Of a stretch of DNA of 15,522 nt, positions 12,058 through 15,522 are shown in pieces. The first letter of the stretch is position 1. Each line of letters starts with the position of its first letter. The notes under the pieces were generated by a model. It saw only the letters and a program-made list of their open reading frames with translations. It was not told the DNA's origin and made no database searches. Source of the DNA: DATLGB01 sp035540675 (lineage in GTDB: Bacteria; Actinomycetota; Thermoleophilia; Solirubrobacterales; Solirubrobacteraceae). The stretch spans positions 1-15,522 of the forward strand of contig DATLGB010000072.1 of NCBI GenBank assembly GCA_035540675.1, in the 5' to 3' direction. The translations under genes were made by a program, and so were the position numbers.

Positions 12058-13982
12058 TACGGCGTCGGCGAGGGGGTCGGGCTGGCCGTGGGCGTGGGGT
12101 CCGGCGCGCCGGGATCGGGATCGATCTGCGAGTCGTCGAACTCCCCGACGAAGATGATCACGCGGCTGCCGCGCTTGCGGCGCTCGCCGGCATCCGGCCG
12201 CTGGTCGGTCACGCGGTCGTGGTCGTTGGGGTCGCTGACGAGCACGCGGCGCGTGACGATCTCGAAGCCGGCGCTCGCCAGCTCGTCGCGCGCCTCGTCG
12301 GCCGTGTCGCCGGTGACGTCGGGCACGCGCACGAGCTGCGGCGCGCGCGCCACGACGATCGTCACGACGTCGCCCTTCGGGATCCGCGCGCCGGCCGCGG
12401 GGTCCTGGCGCAGGACCGTCCCCGGGTCGGCGCCGGACTCCTCGCGGCGGACGGCGACGCGCAGGTCCGCGCCCTCGAGCGCGAGGCGCGCCTCGTCGCG
12501 CGAGCGGCCGACGACGTTCGGCACCGCCACCGTCTCGCGGCCGCGCGACACGATCACGGTCACCGAGGAGCCGAGGTTGAGGGACGTGCGCGCGGGCGGG
12601 CTCGTCTCGACGACGCGGCCGCGCGGCACGGTCTCGGAGAAGGTGCGCTCGACGGCGACCTCGAAGCCGCGGCGCTCGAGCACGCGGCGCGCTTCGGCGA
12701 GCGGGCGCCCGCCGACGTCGGGGATCTCGGCCGAGCCGGGGCCGGTGGAGACGAAGATCGCCACGGTGGCTCCCTCCGGCAGCTTCTCGCCGGGGTCCGG
12801 GCGCTGCCGGACGACCCGGGTCTCGGGGACGATCGTGCTGCGCACCTGCTCGATCTGGACCTCGAAGCCGCGCTCGTTGAGCCGGCTGGCGGCGATGTCG
12901 GACGGCAGCCCGACGACCGTCGGCACCACCCGCTCGTCGGGGCGCAGCAGCAGGAACGCGGCCGCCGCGAGCGCCGCCAGCGCGAGCAGCGCGACCGCGA
13001 GCGCGATCCAGAACCGCCGCGACCGCCGCGGCTCCTCCGGGTCGTAGGGCTCGAGCGGGTACGCGTCCTGGTAGGCCGCCAGCGCGGGGTAGACGCCGGT
13101 GGCGGCATCGCGCCCGGCGTCCTCCGGCCGCGCCGGCAGATCGCGCGCCGCCTCGAGCGCGGTGATGAACTCGTCGGCGTCGGCGAACCGCTGCGCCGGG
13201 TCCTTCTGCAGGGCGCGCACGACGACGTCCTCGAGCTCGGGCGAGATCTCGGGGTTGAGCGCGCGCGGCGGGACCGGGTCCTCGGAGACCTGCTTGAGCG
13301 CGATCGTGACGGCCGACTCGGCTTCGAACGGGACGCGGCCGGTCAGCATCTCGTACAGCACGATGCCGACCGAGTAGAGGTCCGACGCGGCGCCGACCGC
13401 GTGACCCTGCGCCTGCTCGGGCGACAGGTAGGCGGCGGTGCCCATGATCGCGCCGGTCTCGGTCATGTCCGAGGCGCCGGCGCGGGCGATCCCGAAGTCG
13501 GTGACCTTGACGCGCCCCTCGCCGTCGAGGATGACGTTGTGCGGCTTGATGTCGCGGTGGATCACGCCGCGCTTGTGCGCGAAGCGGGCGGCGCGCAGGA
13601 TCTGCACTCCGATGTCGACCGCCGTGGCCGGCGGCAGCGGCCCGTCCTCGCGCACGATCTCCTTCAGCGACCGGCCGCTCAGGTACTCCATCGCGATGTA
13701 GTAGGTGCCGTCCCACTCGCCGCGGTCGAACACCTGCACCACGTTCGGGTGCTGCAGGCCGGCGGCGGCCGACGCCTCCCGGCGGAAGCGCTCGACGAAA
13801 TCCTGATCCTCGGCGAAGTGGCGGTGCAGGACCTTCAGCGCGACGCGGCGGCCGAGCTGCTGGTCCTCGGCGCAGTACACGTCGGCCATCCCGCCGGAGC
13901 CGAGCCGCGTGATGACCCGGTAGCGGTCGTCGACCAGCGTCTGCGCGGCGACGCGTCCGGCCGGCAACGGGTCACTGCTCAC
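12057..13982 (-). CDS. pknB: PASTA-domain Ser/Thr protein kinase PknB
   Basis: A 641-residue membrane kinase of the wall-sensing type. The kinase domain (about 21-275) has the glycine loop (G28-S-G30), K50, HRDIKPHN (142-149), DFG (162-164) and SPE (187-189). The activation loop has T174 and T176, matching the autophosphorylated pair of mycobacterial PknB. A juxtamembrane linker leads to a membrane helix (324-347) and four PASTA repeats (about 352-414, 418-480, 485-546, 551-613), which bind muropeptides or lipid II outside. A Pro/Thr/Ser-rich tail (619-641) ends the protein. Start is GTG at 13982, overlapping the PBP stop by 11 bases. The neighbours are a SEDS protein and PBP upstream and ddl downstream, the last being unusual. 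It probably coordinates growth, wall synthesis and division; the partner phosphatase is not in view. Confidence 0.95.
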   Translation of the reverse strand: MSSDPLPAGRVAAQTLVDDRYRVITRLGSGGMADVYCAEDQQLGRRVALKVLHRHFAEDQDFVERFRREASAAAGLQHPNVVQVFDRGEWDGTYYIAMEYLSGRSLKEIVREDGPLPPATAVDIGVQILRAARFAHKRGVIHRDIKPHNVILDGEGRVKVTDFGIARAGASDMTETGAIMGTAAYLSPEQAQGHAVGAASDLYSVGIVLYEMLTGRVPFEAESAVTIALKQVSEDPVPPRALNPEISPELEDVVVRALQKDPAQRFADADEFITALEAARDLPARPEDAGRDAATGVYPALAAYQDAYPLEPYDPEEPRRSRRFWIALAVALLALAALAAAAFLLLRPDERVVPTVVGLPSDIAASRLNERGFEVQIEQVRSTIVPETRVVRQRPDPGEKLPEGATVAIFVSTGPGSAEIPDVGGRPLAEARRVLERRGFEVAVERTFSETVPRGRVVETSPPARTSLNLGSSVTVIVSRGRETVAVPNVVGRSRDEARLALEGADLRVAVRREESGADPGTVLRQDPAAGARIPKGDVVTIVVARAPQLVRVPDVTGDTADEARDELASAGFEIVTRRVLVSDPNDHDRVTDQRPDAGERRKRGSRVIIFVGEFDDSQIDPDPGAPDPTPTASPTPSPTP

Positions 13983-15402
13983 CCAGCGCCTCCAGCACTT
14001 GCTTGGCGATCGGCGCGGCGACCGTGCCGCCCGATCCGCCCTGGACGCGCTCCACGACGACCGCGACGGCGGTGCGGCCCGCGAAGCCGATGAACCAGAG
14101 GGTGTTGAGGTCGTTGTTGTTGAGCTCGGCCGTGCCGGTCTTGCCCGCCACGTCGACGCCGCGCAACGCGGCGGCGGTGCCGGTGCCCTCGCGCACGACG
14201 TTGCGCATCATGTCGGTGAGCTTGGCCGCCGTGTCGCGCGACATCACCCGCGCCGCCCGCCGGGGCTCGGCTTCGTAGACGGTCCGCCCGTCCTCGTCGA
14301 AGCCCTTCTCCACGACGTAGGGCTCCATGCGCGCGCCGCCGTTGGCGATGGTCTGCGCGACGGTGGCCATCTGCAGCGGCGTCACCAGCAGGATGCTCTG
14401 CCCGATCGCCATCCGCCCGACGTCGACGAAGCGCGAGGTCGGGCTGATCGCGCGCCCGTTGCGCCGCGGTGAGCTCGCCAGCACCTCGTCGCCCGGCAGG
14501 TCGATCGGCGGCTTGTCGAGGAAGCCGTAGCGCTCCATGTAGCGGCGCATCGTCTCCTTGCCGATCTTCTCCGCCACCTCGGCCCAGACCGTGTTGACGG
14601 ACTGCGTGAGTGCCTGCGTGAGCGTGATGTTCCCGTAGTCGGCCCCGCCGAAGTTCTGCAGCGGGACGCCGGAGATCGGCTTGTTGTTGCGCCCGCTGAC
14701 CTGCGAGTCGGGCTGGTAGCGGCCGGCGTCGATGGCGGCGGTGGCGGTCACCGGCTTGAACGTCGAGCCGGGGGGATACAGGCCCTGCGTCGCGCGGTTG
14801 ACCAGCGGCGTGTTCGCCTCGTCGGCGTTGAGCCGCCGGAACACCTTGGGGTCGTCGAGGTCGTTCGGGTCGTAGGAGGGCGCCGACGCCATCACCCGCA
14901 CCGCGCCCGTGCCCACGTCGAGCGCGACGACCGCGCCCTTGCGGCTCGGCGTCTGCGCCAGTGCCCGCAGCGCCACCTCCTGCGCCCGCGCCGACAGCGT
15001 CGTCTCCAGGTCGTCGCCGACCTGATCCTTGCTGAGCAGGGAGTCGAAGATCGACACGAGCTCGGTGCGGCGCCCGACGAGGCGGTCGTTGTAGGACTTC
15101 TCGATCCCGCTGCGGCCGATCGAGGTGAACGAGTAGCCGAGGGGGTGCCCGAACAGCTCGGCGGTGGGGTAGCGGCGCCGGTAGCGCCGGCCGCTGAGCC
15201 GCTCGCTGCCCGCGAGCAGGTCGCCGTCGGCGGCGCGGATGACGCCGCGCTTGATGCGCTCCTCCTGCAGCAGCGCGCGGCGGTTGGCCGGGTGCTCGCG
15301 CAGCGCCTCGGCCTCGAAGACCGCCCACCGCGACGTGAAGCCGACCAGCACCGCGAACAGGACGATCACCAGGCCGAACAGGCGGACGATCGGCGCCTTC
15401 AC
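13972..15402 (-). CDS. pbpA: Class B penicillin-binding protein (PbpA-like transpeptidase)
   Basis: A 476-residue peptidoglycan transpeptidase. It has one N-terminal membrane anchor (about 7-23), a dimerisation/pedestal part (about 50-150), and a transpeptidase domain with the three active-site motifs STFK (213-216, nucleophile S213), SVN (268-270) and KTG (421-423). It crosslinks stem peptides outside the membrane, normally with a SEDS glycosyltransferase, and the FtsW/RodA-type gene immediately upstream is the expected partner. It starts with GTG at 15402, overlapping the upstream stop by four bases (GTGA), and ends overlapping the pknB start, so the operon is translationally linked. It lacks PASTA repeats. 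Mycobacterial and Streptomyces PbpA occupy the same position. Whether it serves division or elongation cannot be decided here. Confidence 0.93.
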   Translation of the reverse strand: MKAPIVRLFGLVIVLFAVLVGFTSRWAVFEAEALREHPANRRALLQEERIKRGVIRAADGDLLAGSERLSGRRYRRRYPTAELFGHPLGYSFTSIGRSGIEKSYNDRLVGRRTELVSIFDSLLSKDQVGDDLETTLSARAQEVALRALAQTPSRKGAVVALDVGTGAVRVMASAPSYDPNDLDDPKVFRRLNADEANTPLVNRATQGLYPPGSTFKPVTATAAIDAGRYQPDSQVSGRNNKPISGVPLQNFGGADYGNITLTQALTQSVNTVWAEVAEKIGKETMRRYMERYGFLDKPPIDLPGDEVLASSPRRNGRAISPTSRFVDVGRMAIGQSILLVTPLQMATVAQTIANGGARMEPYVVEKGFDEDGRTVYEAEPRRAARVMSRDTAAKLTDMMRNVVREGTGTAAALRGVDVAGKTGTAELNNNDLNTLWFIGFAGRTAVAVVVERVQGGSGGTVAAPIAKQVLEALGEQ

Positions 15403-15522
15403 CGCGACACCGCCTCCCGCCGCGCCCGGTCGGACACCAGCAGCAGCAGCGCCAGCAGGACGAAGTTGGCGAGGATCGACGAGCCGCCGTAGGAGACGAA
15501 CGGCAGCGTCATCCCGCTCACC
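15399..15522 (-). CDS. FtsW/RodA-type SEDS glycosyltransferase (partial, C-terminal end)
   Basis: Only the last 40 residues lie in the window; the gene continues past the right edge. MTLPFVSYGGSS (residues 4-15 of this part) is the invariant C-terminal SEDS motif, followed by the last membrane helix (about 16-30) and a short basic tail. SEDS proteins polymerise lipid II into glycan strands with a class B PBP partner, which is the next gene. The stop overlaps the PBP start (GTGA). Division (FtsW) or elongation (RodA) type cannot be told from this fragment. Confidence 0.93.
   Translation of the reverse strand, partial: VSGMTLPFVSYGGSSILANFVLLALLLLVSDRARREAVSR

Noticed and set aside
9937..13047. 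A 1036-codon rightward open frame across the second kinase, ddl and pknB
   Set aside because: It is a shadow of three well-identified genes. Its composition is Arg/Gly/Ala/His-rich with no recognisable domain, typical of antisense frames in very GC-rich DNA.
12058..13716. Upstream extension of the ddl frame giving an apparent 878-residue fusion
   Set aside because: The extra part lies inside pknB in another frame and has no domain. Ddl homology begins at the GTG at 12057.
1..15522. Mobile elements, CRISPR, tRNA or rRNA genes
   Set aside because: No transposase, integrase, spaced direct repeats or recognisable structural RNA was seen on either strand.

Overview
The DNA is very GC-rich. It reads as chromosomal sequence from a high-GC Gram-positive bacterium, most likely a deep-branching actinobacterium of the Thermoleophilia / Solirubrobacterales type. 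The evidence is an FtsW/RodA - PBP - PASTA kinase operon, a FliA/WhiG-type sigma factor, frequent GTG starts, many overlapping genes, and Pro/Ala/Asp-rich secreted proteins. The assignment is inference from gene content and style; no rRNA or marker tree is available here. I see no tRNA, rRNA, CRISPR array, transposase, integrase or phage gene. The gaps are short, the longest being about 230 bases.

Layout. (1) Positions 1-35: the first codons of a leftward gene resembling the DUF354 family. (2) 191-3129, rightward: a STAS-domain protein, then a tight run of a DedA-family membrane protein, a shortened UppP-like undecaprenyl-diphosphatase, and PurM. The last three overlap one another and probably share a transcript. 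(3) 3111-4015: a small acidic protein (leftward) divergent from an FHA-domain protein. (4) 4051-5736: a secreted LVIVD-type beta-propeller with a strongly basic insert, ended by a 12-bp hairpin. (5) 5791-8102, leftward: sigma factor (FliA/WhiG), a small FlaG-like protein, a thermonuclease-like lipoprotein and FolE. (6) 8331-11083, rightward: a disordered membrane-anchored protein and a receptor-type Ser/Thr kinase with a discoidin-like outer domain. (7) 11080-15522, leftward: the end of ftsW/rodA, a class B penicillin-binding protein, PknB with four PASTA repeats, and D-Ala-D-Ala ligase, with every junction overlapping.

How the genes fit together. The right end is a cell-wall growth and signalling operon: a SEDS glycosyltransferase, a transpeptidase, the PASTA kinase that senses wall material, and the ligase for the D-Ala-D-Ala dipeptide. 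A second kinase converges on it. Near the left end, DedA plus UppP suggests recycling of the undecaprenyl carrier used by the same pathway. The FHA protein is a plausible phospho-threonine reader for the kinases.

The most notable points are: the degenerate UppP active site and its overlap with dedA; ddl fused translationally to pknB; the kinase with an MviN-like discoidin ectodomain; the FlaG-like gene beside the sigma factor; the basic Cys-containing insert in the propeller protein; and a recurring TANNNT box 7-13 bases before start codons, which suggests widespread leaderless transcription. I found no clearly new defence or mobile system.
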